Under the pieces are notes generated by a model. That model did not search any database. It had not been told where the DNA came from and worked only from the letters and a program-made list of their open reading frames with translations. A DNA stretch of 64,000 nucleotides from Streptomyces sp. CB02414. Lineage in GTDB: Bacteria > Actinomycetota > Actinomycetes > Streptomycetales > Streptomycetaceae. This document shows positions 15,663 through 25,004 of the stretch, piece by piece. The stretch lies in assembly GCF_001905385.1 (NCBI RefSeq), contig NZ_LIPF01000002.1, positions 744,001-808,000 of the forward strand. The letters run 5' to 3'. The position numbers and the translations under genes are program-made. Positions within the stretch are counted from its first letter, which is position 1, and the number at the start of each line of letters is the position of its first letter.

Positions 15663-15845
15663 GAGGGGGTCCTTCCGAGGGCTCGGACTCACTACGCGCG
15701 TACCGGCCCCTCTTCCGTGCACGGAGACAGGGGGTGCCTGATGTGGCTAAAGAGCCAGGTCGGGCATGCTCTGATCGTCAGTGCTCGGGCGAGGGCAGAC
15801 CCCTGGTGACGGGCAGGGGGCAGCTAACAGGCAGCGCAAAGGGTC

Positions 15846-15874
15846 AGTGTAGCCACTTGGCACACTGATGTCCA
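15846..15874 (-). promoter_or_regulatory. Candidate rpoB promoter
   Basis: On the minus strand a TGGACA -35 box, a 17-base spacer and a TACACT -10 box precede rpoB by about 180 bases. This would let rpoBC be transcribed independently of rplJL. Confidence 0.6.
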
Positions 15875-16165
15875 GTGCGGTCCTCGGGAACCGTGTTCAC
15901 TCCTCGTTGTTCTCACCACCTGTGCGGCAAGGCCTCGCCCTCAACGCACCCAGATACTGCCCTCTTCGCCGTCGATCCATGCCTCGGATTCGGATCCTTT
16001 GACGACGCCCTGAGAATTGCGCGCTGCGTGCGGTTCGTCAAGGCCCCCCTTGGCCCGAACCGGTTGCCTCCAGCGGCTCTCAGGGCCCCGGAGACGGCAC
16101 GACGAAGATCACCATACTCTTCGCCGTCACACGTGCAAGGCAGCCGCCGCCCAACCCCCGGTACG

Positions 16166-16203
16166 CCGAAGAGCGACCACCCGGATGGATGATCGCTCTT
16201 CGG
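16166..16203 (-). terminator. Terminator or attenuator between rplL and rpoB
   Basis: A perfect 11-bp stem (CCGAAGAGCGA and complement) with a 16-base loop lies about 50 bases past the rplL stop. There is no T-tract, which fits partial termination, as known for the rplL-rpoB attenuator of other bacteria. Confidence 0.65.
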
Positions 16204-16250
16204 TGCTACGGCGTTACAGACCCTGACGGATCCGTGGTGCCGGTGCGGTC

Positions 16251-16640
16251 TTACTTGACCTCGACGGAGGCGCCGGCGCCCTTGAGGGACTCGGCGGCCT
16301 TGTCAGCGGCCTCCTTGTTGACCTTCTCGAGGACCGGCTTCGGGGTGCCGTCGACGAGGTCCTTGGCCTCCTTCAGACCCAGGGAGGTCAGCTCGCGCAC
16401 GACCTTGATGACCTGGATCTTCTTGTCGCCGGCGCCGGTGAGGATGACGTCGAACTCGTCCTTCTCCTCCGGGGCGTCGGCAGCGGCACCGGCACCGGCA
16501 CCACCGGCGACGACGACCGGCGCGGCAGCGGCGGCGGTGACGTCGAACTTCTCCTCGAAGGCCTTCACGAACTCGGAGAGCTCGATGAGGGTCATCTCCT
16601 CGAACTGGGCGAGCAGGTCGTCCTGGCTGAGCTTCGCCAT
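16251..16640 (-). CDS. rplL: 50S ribosomal protein L7/L12
   Basis: This 129-residue stalk protein has an N-terminal dimerisation helix ([20 protein letters not shown]), an Ala/Gly/Pro hinge ([17 protein letters not shown]) and the C-terminal factor-binding domain ending [11 protein letters not shown]. It recruits and activates translation GTPases such as the EF-Tu and EF-G encoded nearby. The start ATG at 16640 follows a GGAAGGACC-type site. It is cotranscribed with rplJ. Confidence 0.97.
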   Translation of the reverse strand: MAKLSQDDLLAQFEEMTLIELSEFVKAFEEKFDVTAAAAAPVVVAGGAGAGAAADAPEEKDEFDVILTGAGDKKIQVIKVVRELTSLGLKEAKDLVDGTPKPVLEKVNKEAADKAAESLKGAGASVEVK

Positions 16641-16755
16641 GATGGCGGTCCTTCCACTAATTCGGCAGGTGCCGGATGTACGGGGTGAGGCGGGCGTACG
16701 TCGGGCCCGCTGCGACCCGTGCCGCTAGGCGGCGTGGGTCAGAAAGCGAGCCGAA

Positions 16756-17286
16756 TTACTCGGCACCGCCCTGCTCGTCCTGCTTGGCACGGAGCGCGTC
16801 CACGGTGCGGACGAGCTTCGACGGCAGCGCCTGGAAGACAGAGGCAGCCTGGGACTGCTTGCCCTTCATGGCACCGGCCAGCTTGGAGAGCAGAACCTCG
16901 CGGGACTCGAGGTCCGCAAGCTTCTTGATCTCGTCGGCGGACAGCGCCTTGCCGTCAAGGACACCGCCCTTGATGACGAGGTTCGGGTTGTCCTTGGCGA
17001 AGTCGCGCAGACCCTTCGCCGACTCCACCGGGTCACCGGTGACGAAGGCGACGGCCGTCGGACCAGCGAAGAGCTGGTCGTCGAGCGTGATCCCGGCCTC
17101 GTTGGCCGCAATCTTGGTCAGCGTGTTCTTCACCACGGCGTACTGGGCGTTCTCACCGAGCGACCGGCGCAGCGTCTTGAGCTGCGCCACGGTGAGACCG
17201 CGGTACTCGGTCAGCACGGCGGCGTTGGAGCTGCGGAACTTGTCCGTCAGCTCGGCAACCGCGGCAGCCTTTTCGGGCGTCGCCAT
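16756..17286 (-). CDS. rplJ: 50S ribosomal protein L10
   Basis: This 176-residue stalk-base protein begins [18 protein letters not shown], with GGAAGGAGG upstream. A longer in-frame extension lies in the leader and is not L10-like. The [15 protein letters not shown] segment contacts 23S rRNA, and the C-terminal helix binds L7/L12 dimers. L10 (with L12) commonly represses its own mRNA by binding the leader; a leader hairpin is present here at 17353-17379, so this kind of control is likely. Confidence 0.97.
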   Translation of the reverse strand: MATPEKAAAVAELTDKFRSSNAAVLTEYRGLTVAQLKTLRRSLGENAQYAVVKNTLTKIAANEAGITLDDQLFAGPTAVAFVTGDPVESAKGLRDFAKDNPNLVIKGGVLDGKALSADEIKKLADLESREVLLSKLAGAMKGKQSQAASVFQALPSKLVRTVDALRAKQDEQGGAE

Positions 17287-17352
17287 AGAGCCTCGGCCTC
17301 CTTCCGGGTGATTCGGACCGCGCGGACCCGAAGGAGGACTGGGGAAAACGAA

Positions 17353-17379
17353 ACGCCCCGGCGCAGGCGCACGGGGCGT
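17353..17379 (-). promoter_or_regulatory. Hairpin in the rplJ leader, candidate L10-leader/attenuator
   Basis: On the minus strand ACGCCCCG and CGGGGCGT pair around an internal GCGCC-rich loop, followed by TTTCGTTTTCCCC. It lies about 65 bases before the rplJ start. Position and T-rich tail suggest an autogenous L10 leader or attenuator, but the kink-turn needed for L10 binding was not verified. Confidence 0.5.
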
Positions 17380-17530
17380 GACTCGACCGGTCGGCACACG
17401 CGCGGGGCGCGTACTCCGGGAGTTCATCCACAGTCACCTGCGCGGGTCGTCCGCAGTTCAGCGGATCCTTCGGCCACCGTGACTCTCGCGAGCACACGGC
17501 AACGACCAGCGGTCTTTGGCTTCGTGGAAG

Positions 17531-17556
17531 AGCGTACGTGAACGGGGCAGTGTCAA
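17531..17556 (-). promoter_or_regulatory. Candidate rplJ promoter boxes
   Basis: A perfect TTGACA on the minus strand is followed, after only 14 bases, by TACGCT; at a 17-base spacing the hexamer is GCTCTT. The -35 is convincing, but the -10 position is uncertain. Confidence 0.4.
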
Positions 17557-17594
17557 GCAAATCCACCCGTACGGCGACTCAGCCCTGCCGGGTC

Positions 17595-18443
17595 TCAGCC
17601 CTGCTGGGCCTCCTTCATCATCTCCGCCAGGTCGACCGTGTCCTTGGCCGGCGGGGCGGTGACCTTCACGGGCTCGTTGATGCCGAGGAAGGTGATGGTC
17701 ATGTCCAGCGGGCCCTTGTCGGCGTCGCCGCGCATCCGGAACTGCTTGGTCTGGTCGTCGCCGTCGACCCACATGTCCATCGTGAGCTTGTCGATGCCCA
17801 TCTTCTCGTACTGCTCGATGCTCTTCTGCCGCTTCTCCTGGGTGGCCTTGTCCTCGTCCGCGAGGGACTTCTCCAGGTCGGCGAGGGTGACGGTGCCCTT
17901 GTAGTGGGTGGTCTCGACGCCGTCCACGGTCTCGGTGCCGACCTTCTCCACGTCCTTGGCGCCGGTGAGGAAGGTGGACTCGGTCGCCGGGTTCTTGTCG
18001 GCCTGGGAGGCTCCGCCCATCTGGTTCAGCTCGTCGCCGGCCCCCATCGCGGCCAGGTCGAACTTCATCCAGCTCTTGCCGTCCATCTCCTTGGCCGCCG
18101 CGGCTCCGCCGCCGATGTACATGGCCTTGTCGACGATCCGGATCTCCGCCTTGGCGTCGGCGCCCTGGTCGAGCGCCGTCATCTTCATGCTCATCGCGAG
18201 CGTGGGCTCGATCTGCATCTGGGCCTCGGCCTCGACCCGGCCCTCCTCGGGGGCCTTTCCGGTCATGCGGTAGCTGAAGGAGTCGATCTCCTCCGTCTTC
18301 TTCGCCGCCTCGGCCACGGCCGCCGCCGGCGTCATCTCCGGGGACTCACCGGCCTCGTCCTCCTTGGAGCAGCCCACCGCACCGGCGGCGAGCAGCAGCG
18401 CGGCCAGTCCGGCACCGACGGGCATGCGTACGGAAGTCTTCAT
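17595..18443 (-). CDS. LppX/LolA-like lipoprotein
   Basis: This 282-residue protein has a lipoprotein signal ([25 protein letters not shown], cited in part, lipobox AVGC). The following domain is rich in amphipathic beta strands and ends in a conserved [16 protein letters not shown] tail. This layout is that of the LppX/LprAFG and LolA-like lipid-binding lipoproteins of actinomycetes, which carry lipids or sit at the cell surface. It lies between the rplA and rplJ units next to a related gene (18620-19432). The ligand is unknown. It could equally be a surface protein with no carrier role. Confidence 0.7.
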   Translation of the reverse strand: MKTSVRMPVGAGLAALLLAAGAVGCSKEDEAGESPEMTPAAAVAEAAKKTEEIDSFSYRMTGKAPEEGRVEAEAQMQIEPTLAMSMKMTALDQGADAKAEIRIVDKAMYIGGGAAAAKEMDGKSWMKFDLAAMGAGDELNQMGGASQADKNPATESTFLTGAKDVEKVGTETVDGVETTHYKGTVTLADLEKSLADEDKATQEKRQKSIEQYEKMGIDKLTMDMWVDGDDQTKQFRMRGDADKGPLDMTITFLGINEPVKVTAPPAKDTVDLAEMMKEAQQG

Positions 18444-18619
18444 GCTTTCCCCCCACGGGAATCAGTGAGCACGGGGGACAGACGGCTTCTCCACAGCACG
18501 GAGATCGCTTCCCCACAGCCGCCTCTCAGACAGCTGCCGCTCAACAGCGAGGACGTGAGCTTATCCGGAATGGTTCGAACGATCTTGTGATTTGCGACCG
18601 GTCCTGTGCCATCTGTGGC

Positions 18620-19432
18620 TCAACCGTTGTCCTGTGCCGACCGCAGCAGCTCCGTGAAGTCCGCGGTGTCGGAGGCCGGCGGGCGCTCGGCGGCCACCTC
18701 GACGCCGTAGTCGCTGTAGTACGCGGTCTGGGTCAGCTCCCCCGTCTCCGTCCGTCCCCGCTCGACCTTCTTGACCAGCAGGTCCCGGTCGTCCACCCAG
18801 ATGTCGACGGTCTGACCGGCCTGCCCGGCCGTGCCGCCCACGGTGCCGGTCCAGTGCGTGGTGCGCCGGCCGCGGGTCGTCTCCTGACCCACCCTGCGTA
18901 CGTCGTCGGAGGCCAGGAGCCGCTTCACCGTCCGGTCGGGCGTGGTGCGGCGCATCCCGTCCGCGACACCGGCCGCGCCGCCCGAGAGGTCCTCCAGGTC
19001 GGCGTAGCCGTACTTGATCCAGTGCCGGCCGCCCACCCGGTCGGCGAACTCGTCGCCCATCCGGGCGTAGTAGGCGTCGGGCAGGTACCGGGCCTCCATG
19101 GCGGTGGTGCCCAGCCGGCGCATGGTCTCGGCGGTCGTACCGCCCGTGTAGGTGATCTTCAGGGTGCCGGTGAGACCGCCGTCCCAGCCGAGGGCGCCCG
19201 TGGCCTCCAGGGAGAGCTCACCGCCCATGACGGTCGTGGACTCGACCCGCGCGGAGCCCGCCCGCGCGGTGGCCCGCTCCACCGACCGCAGGGGCGCGGT
19301 CGACGGGTCGGCGGACGCCGTGGAGCCGGCGGGCCCGTCGGAGGAGGTGCAGGCCGTGACGCACCCCAGCGCCACCGTCACCGCGACCGACGCGACCGCA
19401 CGGCGTGGCCTGGTGCTGCTCGTGCCCCTCAT
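18620..19432 (-). CDS. LppX/LolA-like lipoprotein, paralogue of the next gene
   Basis: This 270-residue protein has a basic n-region ([12 protein letters not shown]), a hydrophobic core and a lipobox-like VTAC. Shared features with the 17595-18443 product are the segment VDIWVDDRDLLVKKVE (compare [13 protein letters not shown]), a VGQETTRGRRTTHWTGTV stretch (compare [18 protein letters not shown]) and the C-terminal DFTELLRSAQ. I chose the ATG at 19432 because of the G-rich site eight bases ahead; a GTG at 19441 is the alternative. The gene pair is probably an old duplication. Function is unknown. Confidence 0.7.
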   Translation of the reverse strand: MRGTSSTRPRRAVASVAVTVALGCVTACTSSDGPAGSTASADPSTAPLRSVERATARAGSARVESTTVMGGELSLEATGALGWDGGLTGTLKITYTGGTTAETMRRLGTTAMEARYLPDAYYARMGDEFADRVGGRHWIKYGYADLEDLSGGAAGVADGMRRTTPDRTVKRLLASDDVRRVGQETTRGRRTTHWTGTVGGTAGQAGQTVDIWVDDRDLLVKKVERGRTETGELTQTAYYSDYGVEVAAERPPASDTADFTELLRSAQDNG

Positions 19433-19492
19433 CCGCCCCACCCCCTGCCCCGCACGTTAACGCAGGGCTGCGACACCCGTACGGAAAACGGA

Positions 19493-19526
19493 ACGGGCCC
19501 CGCACCTCGGAAGGTGCGGGGCCCGT
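19493..19526 (-). terminator. Terminator downstream of rplA
   Basis: A 14-base perfect stem (ACGGGCCCCGCACC and complement) is followed on the minus strand by the T-rich GTTCCGTTTTCCG. It lies 25 bases past the rplA stop and separates rplKA from the lipoprotein genes. Confidence 0.8.
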
Positions 19527-19550
19527 GAACCGGTGGGGCGAGCCGTGGGC

Positions 19551-20276
19551 TCAGACCGCGGCCGGGTCCTCCTCGACGAGGAGGTTGCGGGTGCGGTTGG
19601 AGTCCAGCGGAATGCCGGGGCCCATCGTGGTGCTGAGGGCGGCCTTCTTGATGTACCGGCCCTTGGCGGCCGACGGCTTCAGACGGAGGACTTCCTCCAG
19701 CGCCGCGGCGTAGTTCTCCACCAGCTTGGTGTCGTCGAACGACGTCTTGCCGATGATGAAGTGCAGGTTCGAGTGCTTGTCGACGCGGAACTCGATCTTG
19801 CCGCCCTTGATGTCGTTGACAGCCTTGGCGACGTCCGGGGTCACGGTGCCGGTCTTCGGGTTCGGCATGAGACCACGGGGACCGAGCACGCGGCCGAGGC
19901 GGCCGACCTTGCCCATGAGGTCCGGGGTGGCGACGACGGCGTCGAAGTCCAGACGGCCCTTCGACACCTCGTCGATCAGCTCGTCGGCGCCGACGATGTC
20001 GGCGCCCGCGGCACGCGCGGCCTCGGCACGGTCACCGGTCGCGAAGACCAGGACCCGGGCGGTCTTACCGGTGCCGTGCGGGAGGTTCACGGTGCCACGG
20101 ACCATCTGGTCGGCCTTGCGCGGGTCGACACCCAGGCGGAAGGCGACCTCGACGGTGCCGTCGAACTTGGTCGTGGAGGTCTCCTTGGCGAGACGGACGG
20201 CCTCGAGCGGGGCGTAGAGCTTCTCCCGGTCGATCTTGGCGTCCGCAGCGCGGAGAGACTTGCTGCGCTTGCTCAC
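19551..20276 (-). CDS. rplA: 50S ribosomal protein L1
   Basis: This 241-residue protein of the L1 stalk starts with GTG (20276) after AGGAGC. It has the [20 protein letters not shown] strand and the [15 protein letters not shown] loop typical of L1. It binds 23S rRNA at the E site and helps release deacylated tRNA; in many bacteria it also represses the rplK-rplA message. It follows rplK after 81 bases and closes the secE-nusG-rplK-rplA group. Confidence 0.98.
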   Translation of the reverse strand: MSKRSKSLRAADAKIDREKLYAPLEAVRLAKETSTTKFDGTVEVAFRLGVDPRKADQMVRGTVNLPHGTGKTARVLVFATGDRAEAARAAGADIVGADELIDEVSKGRLDFDAVVATPDLMGKVGRLGRVLGPRGLMPNPKTGTVTPDVAKAVNDIKGGKIEFRVDKHSNLHFIIGKTSFDDTKLVENYAAALEEVLRLKPSAAKGRYIKKAALSTTMGPGIPLDSNRTRNLLVEEDPAAV

Positions 20277-20357
20277 TACTGCTCCTGTTGGCTTCTTAGG
20301 AGTCGTGGTACGGGCCGAGCAGGCCCCGCCACTTCTGCTTGCTTACGGGGGTGGAGG

Positions 20358-20792
20358 TCAGCCCTCGACCGTGACGCCCATGGAACGCGCGGTACCGGCG
20401 ATGATCTTCTCCGCCTGGTCCAGGTCGTTGGCGTTGAGGTCGGGCATCTTCGTGGTGGCGATCTCACGGACCTGCTCGCGCGTGATCTTCGCGACCTTGG
20501 TCTTGTGCGGCTCGCCGGAGCCCTTCTCCACGCCCGCGGCCTTGAGGATCATCTTGGCGGCCGGCGGCGTCTTGGTGATGAAGGTGAAGGAGCGGTCCTC
20601 GTAGACCGTGATCTCCACCGGGATGACCCAGCCACGCTGCGACTCGGTCGCGGCGTTGTAGGCCTTGCAGAACTCCATGATGTTCACGCCGTGCTGACCC
20701 AGCGCGGGGCCGACCGGCGGAGCCGGGTTGGCGGCACCGGCCTGGATCTGGAGCTTGATGAGCCCCGTGACCTTCTTCTTCTTGGGAGGCAT
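20358..20792 (-). CDS. rplK: 50S ribosomal protein L11
   Basis: This 144-residue protein has the N-terminal proline-rich segment ([19 protein letters not shown]) and the C-terminal rRNA-binding domain ([17 protein letters not shown]). It forms the GTPase-associated centre and, in streptomycetes, is needed for RelA activation and is the thiostrepton target region. The ATG at 20792 follows GGAGAG. The spacing from nusG includes a terminator-like hairpin, so it probably has its own promoter as well. Confidence 0.98.
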   Translation of the reverse strand: MPPKKKKVTGLIKLQIQAGAANPAPPVGPALGQHGVNIMEFCKAYNAATESQRGWVIPVEITVYEDRSFTFITKTPPAAKMILKAAGVEKGSGEPHKTKVAKITREQVREIATTKMPDLNANDLDQAEKIIAGTARSMGVTVEG

Positions 20793-20900
20793 AGCTCTCC
20801 GGGTCCTTTCGATTCGGGTCCTGCCCGCGTCTCGGGGACCACCCGGACGCAGGCATACCGCACAACGATAACGGGTATGGATGTGCGGCTGAAAACCGAG

Positions 20901-20935
20901 CAGGTCAGACGGGCAGCGAGGGCCCGTCCGACCTG
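20901..20935 (-). terminator. Terminator-like hairpin between nusG and rplK
   Basis: Two 14-base arms (CAGGTCAGACGGGC and CAGGTCGGACGGGC complement, one mismatch) are followed on the minus strand by CTCGGTTTTC. It is likely a partial or full terminator of secE-nusG. Confidence 0.65.
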
Positions 20936-20961
20936 TTCGGAAGCTGTACGTCCAGAAGAAG

Positions 20962-21837
20962 CTAGTTCTTCTGGATCTGGTCGAAGCTCAGCTCGACCGG
21001 GGTCTCGCGGCCGAAGATCTCGACGAGGCCCTTGACCTTCTTCGAGTCGGCGTTGATCTCGTTGATCGTGGCCTGCAGCGTGGCGAACGGGCCGTCGGTG
21101 ACGGTGACCGAGTCGCCGACCTCGAAGTCCAGGACCTGGACCTCGACCTTGCGCTGCGGGGCCGGCTTGCCCTCGGCCTCGGCGGCCTCGCGGGCGGCCT
21201 TCTCCTCGGCCTCCGGGGCGAGCATCTTGACGATCTCGTCCAGCGTCAGCGGGTACGGGTCGTAGGCGTTGCCGACGAAGCCGGTGACGCCGGGGGTGTT
21301 GCGGACGACACCCCAGGACTCGTTGGTCAGGTCCATGCGGACGAGGACGTAGCCGGGCAGCTTGTTCTGCCGGATCGTCTTGCGGTCGCCGTTCTTGATC
21401 TGGACGACCTCTTCCTGCGGCACCTCGGCCTGGAAGATGTAGTCCTCGACGTTGAGGGAGACGGCGCGCTGCTCGAGGTTGGTCTTCACGCGGTTCTCGT
21501 AACCGGCGTAGGTGTGGATGACGTACCACTCGCCGGGGAGGACGCGCAGCTCACGGCGGAGCGCCTCGATCGGGTCGAGCTCCGGCTCCTCGGGCGCGGC
21601 CTCGGCCTCGGCGGTCTCGTCCGCGTCCGTCTCGGCTTCGCCGTCGTCCGCGGTGCCCGCCTCGACGGCCTCGTCCTGGGCCTCGGCGGTCTCGTCCGCG
21701 TCCGCGGCGGCGTCGTCGGCAGCCTCGGTCTCGGCGGAGACCTGGGTGTCCTCGTTGTCGGCGCCCTCGACGGTGCCGAGCTCGTCCTCGACGGACTCGA
21801 CCGGCTCGATGGCGTCGTTCACGTTCGGGTCAGACAC
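20962..21837 (-). CDS. nusG: Transcription termination/antitermination protein NusG
   Basis: This 291-residue NusG starts at GTG 21837. Residues ~1-95 form a low-complexity acidic extension rich in Ala, Glu and Asp. The conserved NGN domain follows ([37 protein letters not shown]), then the KOW domain ([18 protein letters not shown]) and the end LSFDQIQKN. It binds the RNA polymerase clamp and links it to Rho or the ribosome. Long acidic N-termini are usual in streptomycete NusG. It is cotranscribed with secE. Confidence 0.97.
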   Translation of the reverse strand: MSDPNVNDAIEPVESVEDELGTVEGADNEDTQVSAETEAADDAAADADETAEAQDEAVEAGTADDGEAETDADETAEAEAAPEEPELDPIEALRRELRVLPGEWYVIHTYAGYENRVKTNLEQRAVSLNVEDYIFQAEVPQEEVVQIKNGDRKTIRQNKLPGYVLVRMDLTNESWGVVRNTPGVTGFVGNAYDPYPLTLDEIVKMLAPEAEEKAAREAAEAEGKPAPQRKVEVQVLDFEVGDSVTVTDGPFATLQATINEINADSKKVKGLVEIFGRETPVELSFDQIQKN

Positions 21838-21917
21838 TGTGGCTGCTTCTTCCTGGATACATAGGGGTGGAACACGCGAAAGGGGCGCCGGGTACCTCGG
21901 CGCCCTTCGCTCTCGAC

Positions 21918-22205
21918 TCAGCCGAAGACGTACTTGGCGGCGTGAGAGAAGCCATAGTCAATCAGAGTCACCAGGCCGATCATGATGACCACGAAGATGA
22001 TCACCACGGTGGTGTACGTCGACAGCTGACTGCGAGTCGGCCAGACAACCTTGCGCAGCTCCGCGACAATCTGGCGGTAGAAGAGCGCCAGCCGCTTCAG
22101 CGGGCCCTTCTTGGCGCGTTTGCCGCCCTTGCGGGACTTCTTCTTGGAGTCCGGAGCCTCGTCTTCGGCATCAGGCATGTCGATGGAGCCCACGGCGTCC
22201 GTCAC
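21918..22205 (-). CDS. secE: Preprotein translocase subunit SecE
   Basis: This small 95-residue membrane protein has a basic cytoplasmic N-terminus ([20 protein letters not shown]), the conserved amphipathic segment [20 protein letters not shown], and one transmembrane helix ([20 protein letters not shown]). It clamps SecY in the translocon. The start is a GTG at 22205 after GGTGAGGAC. The single-TM form and the position directly after tRNA-Trp and before nusG are typical of actinobacteria. Confidence 0.96.
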   Translation of the reverse strand: MTDAVGSIDMPDAEDEAPDSKKKSRKGGKRAKKGPLKRLALFYRQIVAELRKVVWPTRSQLSTYTTVVIIFVVIMIGLVTLIDYGFSHAAKYVFG

Positions 22206-22313
22206 TCGTCCTCACCTGATTCCGGGTCGTGGCCGTGCCGCGCCCGGTCTGAGCCGCACGGCGGTGCATTGCTGTACGTACATGCGCACACATCCTGGCG
22301 AAGGTGTGTGTAG

Positions 22314-22386
22314 CAGGGCCGGAGGGACTTGAACCCCCAACCGCTGGTTTTGGAGACCAGTGCTCTACCAATTGAGCTACGACCCT
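22314..22386 (-). tRNA. tRNA-Trp (CCA anticodon)
   Basis: On the minus strand a 73-base cloverleaf starts AGGGTCG and ends CGGCCCT plus discriminator G. The anticodon arm CTGGT-CTCCAAA-ACCAG carries CCA. The T-arm has GGTTCAAGTCC. The 3' CCA is not encoded. It precedes secE, and the two are probably cotranscribed. Confidence 0.96.
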
Positions 22387-22623
22387 TTGTGTGTCCCCAA
22401 CGTACCGCATCCGCCCGGATGCTCGGTGTGCACCGGATGAGTGCGGGCCGCTGAAGGCCAACGAGGTGAGAGTGTACGTGCTCAACGCCCGGGCGTCGAA
22501 CAGAAAGGACGTCCGGACTGATGTTCAGGGCTCCGCCCGGTCCGGTATCAGGTCCCGGTCCGGTTCTGCTCAGTCCGTGAAACCCCTGTGCCCGGGAAGT
22601 TTCCGGTCTGGAACGATGGGGCC

Positions 22624-23850
22624 ATGAGCGCTGCAACTCCTCCCACCGAGCGCCGGGTCTCCGCCCGAGTCGGCGCGATCTCCGAGTCCGCCACCCTCGC
22701 CGTGGACGCCAAGGCCAAGGCCCTCAAGGCCGCCGGGCGACCGGTGATCGGCTTCGGCGCCGGTGAGCCCGACTTCCCGACGCCGGACTACATCGTCGAG
22801 GCCGCGATCGAGGCCTGCAAGAACCCGAAGTTCCACCGCTACACGCCGGCCGGCGGCCTGCCCGAGCTGAAGGCCGCGATCGCCGCGAAGACGCTGCGCG
22901 ACTCCGGCTACGAGGTCGACCCGTCGCAGATCCTGGTCACCAACGGCGGCAAGCAGGCCATCTACGAGGCGTTCGCCGCGATCCTCGACCCGGGCGACGA
23001 GGTCATCGTCCCGGCGCCGTACTGGACGACGTACCCCGAGTCGATCCGGCTGGCCGGCGGTGTCCCGGTCGAGGTCGTCGCCGACGAGACGACCGGCTAC
23101 CGGGTGAGCGTGGAGCAGCTGGAGGCCGCGCGCACCGAGAAGACGAAGGTCGTCCTGTTCGTGTCGCCGTCGAACCCGACGGGCGCGGTGTACAGCGAGG
23201 CGGAGACCGAGGCGATCGGCAAGTGGGCCGTCGAGCACGGGCTGTGGGTGCTGACGGACGAGATCTACGAGCACCTCGTCTACGGCGACGCCTCCTCGGT
23301 GTCCATGCCGGCGGTCCTGCCCGAGCTGCGCGACAAGTGCATCGTGGTCAACGGTGTCGCCAAGACGTACGCGATGACCGGCTGGCGCGTCGGGTGGGTC
23401 ATCGGCCCGAAGGACGTGGTCAAGGCCGCGACGAACCTCCAGTCGCACGCCACGTCCAACGTGTCCAACGTCGCCCAGGCGGCGGCGCTGGCCGCGGTCT
23501 CCGGCGACCTGAACGCCGTGGCGAAGATGCGGGAGGCCTTCGACCGGCGCCGCCGGACCATCGTGCGGATGCTGAACGAGATCGACGGCGTGCTGTGCCC
23601 GGAGCCGGAGGGGGCGTTCTACGCCTACCCGTCGGTGAAGGGGCTGCTCGGCAAGGAGATCCGCGGCAAGCGTCCGCAGGACACGGTGGAGCTGGCCGCG
23701 CTGATCCTGGAGGAGGCCGAGGTCGCCGTGGTGCCGGGTGAGGCGTTCGGTACGCCCGGGTACCTGCGGCTGTCGTACGCGCTCGGGGACGAGGACCTCG
23801 TGGAGGGCGTGAGCCGGATCCAGAAGCTGCTGGCGGAGGCGCGGGACTGA
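22624..23850 (+). CDS. PLP-dependent aspartate aminotransferase
   Basis: This 408-residue class I aminotransferase shows [15 protein letters not shown] at the N-terminus, the cofactor-contacting [11 protein letters not shown] and [11 protein letters not shown], the [11 protein letters not shown] segment and the PLP-lysine motif [16 protein letters not shown]. These place it in subgroup I-gamma with bacterial aspartate (and prephenate) aminotransferases. It interconverts aspartate and oxaloacetate with glutamate and 2-oxoglutarate; activity on prephenate cannot be excluded. The start ATG at 22624 is where family similarity begins. A strong terminator follows. Confidence 0.93.
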   Translation: MSAATPPTERRVSARVGAISESATLAVDAKAKALKAAGRPVIGFGAGEPDFPTPDYIVEAAIEACKNPKFHRYTPAGGLPELKAAIAAKTLRDSGYEVDPSQILVTNGGKQAIYEAFAAILDPGDEVIVPAPYWTTYPESIRLAGGVPVEVVADETTGYRVSVEQLEAARTEKTKVVLFVSPSNPTGAVYSEAETEAIGKWAVEHGLWVLTDEIYEHLVYGDASSVSMPAVLPELRDKCIVVNGVAKTYAMTGWRVGWVIGPKDVVKAATNLQSHATSNVSNVAQAAALAAVSGDLNAVAKMREAFDRRRRTIVRMLNEIDGVLCPEPEGAFYAYPSVKGLLGKEIRGKRPQDTVELAALILEEAEVAVVPGEAFGTPGYLRLSYALGDEDLVEGVSRIQKLLAEARD

Positions 23851-23867
23851 TCCCCGCCCACCGCGAG

Positions 23868-23897
23868 AGGGCACCCCGTGACGTCACGGGGTGCCCT
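23868..23897 (+). terminator. Terminator after the aminotransferase gene
   Basis: A perfect 30-base palindrome (AGGGCACCCCGTGAC and complement, with no formal loop) is followed by GTTTGTTTG. It looks like a good intrinsic terminator for the plus strand. Confidence 0.85.
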
Positions 23898-23972
23898 GTT
23901 TGTTTGTGCGAGCAAGACCACGTACGGGGAAAGTGCTGTCGGGCCGGGCGTGTCGTGCGGCAGGATCACGGA

Positions 23973-25004
23973 ATGGAGCGTGTACGTGATCTCTCTGAAC
24001 TGCCGAAGGCCCATCTGCACCTGCACTTCACCGGGTCGATGCGGCCCACGACCCTGCTGGAACTGGCCGACAAGCACGGTGTGCGGCTGCCCGAGACGCT
24101 CACCGAGGCGCTGGGCCGCGGCGAGTCGCCGAAGCTGCGGGCGACGGACGAGCGGGGGTGGTTCCGCTTCCAGCGGCTGTACGACGCGGCGCGGTCGTGT
24201 CTGCAGGAACCGGAGGACATCCAGCGGCTGGTGCGGGAGGCCGCGGAGGAGGATCTGCGGGACGGGTCGCGGTGGCTGGAGATCCAGGTGGACCCGACGT
24301 CGTACGCGCCGCGGCTGGGTGGGCTGATCCCGGCGCTGGAGATCATCCTGGACGCGGTCGAGACGACCGTGCGGGACACCGGGATCGGGATGCGGGTGCT
24401 GGTGGCGGCCAATCGGATGAAGCATCCGCTGGACGCGCGGACGCTGGCGCGGCTGGCGGTGCGGTACGCGGACCGGGGGATCGTCGGGTTCGGGCTGTCG
24501 AATGACGAGCGGCGGGGGATGGCGCGGGACTTCGACCGGGCGTTCGCGATCGCGCGGGACGGGGGGCTGCTGAGCGCGCCGCACGGGGGTGAACTGACCG
24601 GGCCGGCGTCGGTGCGGGACTGTCTGGACGACCTGGAGGCGGACCGGGTCGGGCACGGGGTGCGGGCGGCGGAGGATCCGCGGCTGCTGAAGCGGCTCGC
24701 CGACCGGCAGGTGACGTGCGAGGTGTGTCCGGCGTCGAACGTCGCGCTGGGCGTGTACGAGAAGCCCGAGGACGTGCCGCTGCGGACGCTGTTCGAGGCG
24801 GGGGTGCCGATGGCGCTGGGCGCGGACGATCCGCTGCTGTTCGGGGCGCGACTGGCGGCGCAGTACGAGATCGCGCGCGAGCACCACGGGTTCACGGACG
24901 CGGAACTGGCGGAACTGGCGCGGCAGTCGGTGCGGGGGTCGGCTGCGCCGGAGGAGGTGAAGGGGCAGCTGCTGGCTGGGGTGGACGAGTGGCTTGCGGG
25001 GTAG
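23973..25004 (+). CDS. Adenosine deaminase family hydrolase
   Basis: This is a 343-residue metal-dependent deaminase of the adenosine/adenine deaminase family. The motif LPKAHLHLHFTGSM carries the two metal-binding histidines near the N-terminus. LSAPHGGELTGP supplies the third His and catalytic Glu, DRVGHGVRA the second His, and GADDPLLFG the final metal Asp. It therefore appears catalytically complete. The likely reaction is hydrolytic deamination of adenosine (or a related purine) to inosine in purine salvage. I chose the ATG at 23973, after AGGA and at the start of family similarity. Exact substrate cannot be told from sequence. Confidence 0.88.
   Translation: MERVRDLSELPKAHLHLHFTGSMRPTTLLELADKHGVRLPETLTEALGRGESPKLRATDERGWFRFQRLYDAARSCLQEPEDIQRLVREAAEEDLRDGSRWLEIQVDPTSYAPRLGGLIPALEIILDAVETTVRDTGIGMRVLVAANRMKHPLDARTLARLAVRYADRGIVGFGLSNDERRGMARDFDRAFAIARDGGLLSAPHGGELTGPASVRDCLDDLEADRVGHGVRAAEDPRLLKRLADRQVTCEVCPASNVALGVYEKPEDVPLRTLFEAGVPMALGADDPLLFGARLAAQYEIAREHHGFTDAELAELARQSVRGSAAPEEVKGQLLAGVDEWLAG

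Larger units (their letters stand above)
15663..16250 (-). other. rplL-rpoB spacer with attenuator, promoter and leader
   Basis: This 588-base non-coding region between rplL and rpoB holds a hairpin near its upstream end and a good promoter about 180 bases before rpoB. The few open frames through it show no protein-like composition. Confidence 0.7.
17287..17594 (-). other. rplJ leader and promoter region
   Basis: This 308-base region upstream of rplJ contains a structured leader and candidate promoter boxes on the minus strand. Long L10 leaders are usual. Nothing in it looks coding. Confidence 0.6.

Noticed and set aside
12582..15809. Long plus-strand open frame (1075 codons) opposite rpoB
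   Set aside because: Antisense shadow of rpoB with the same compositional artefact.
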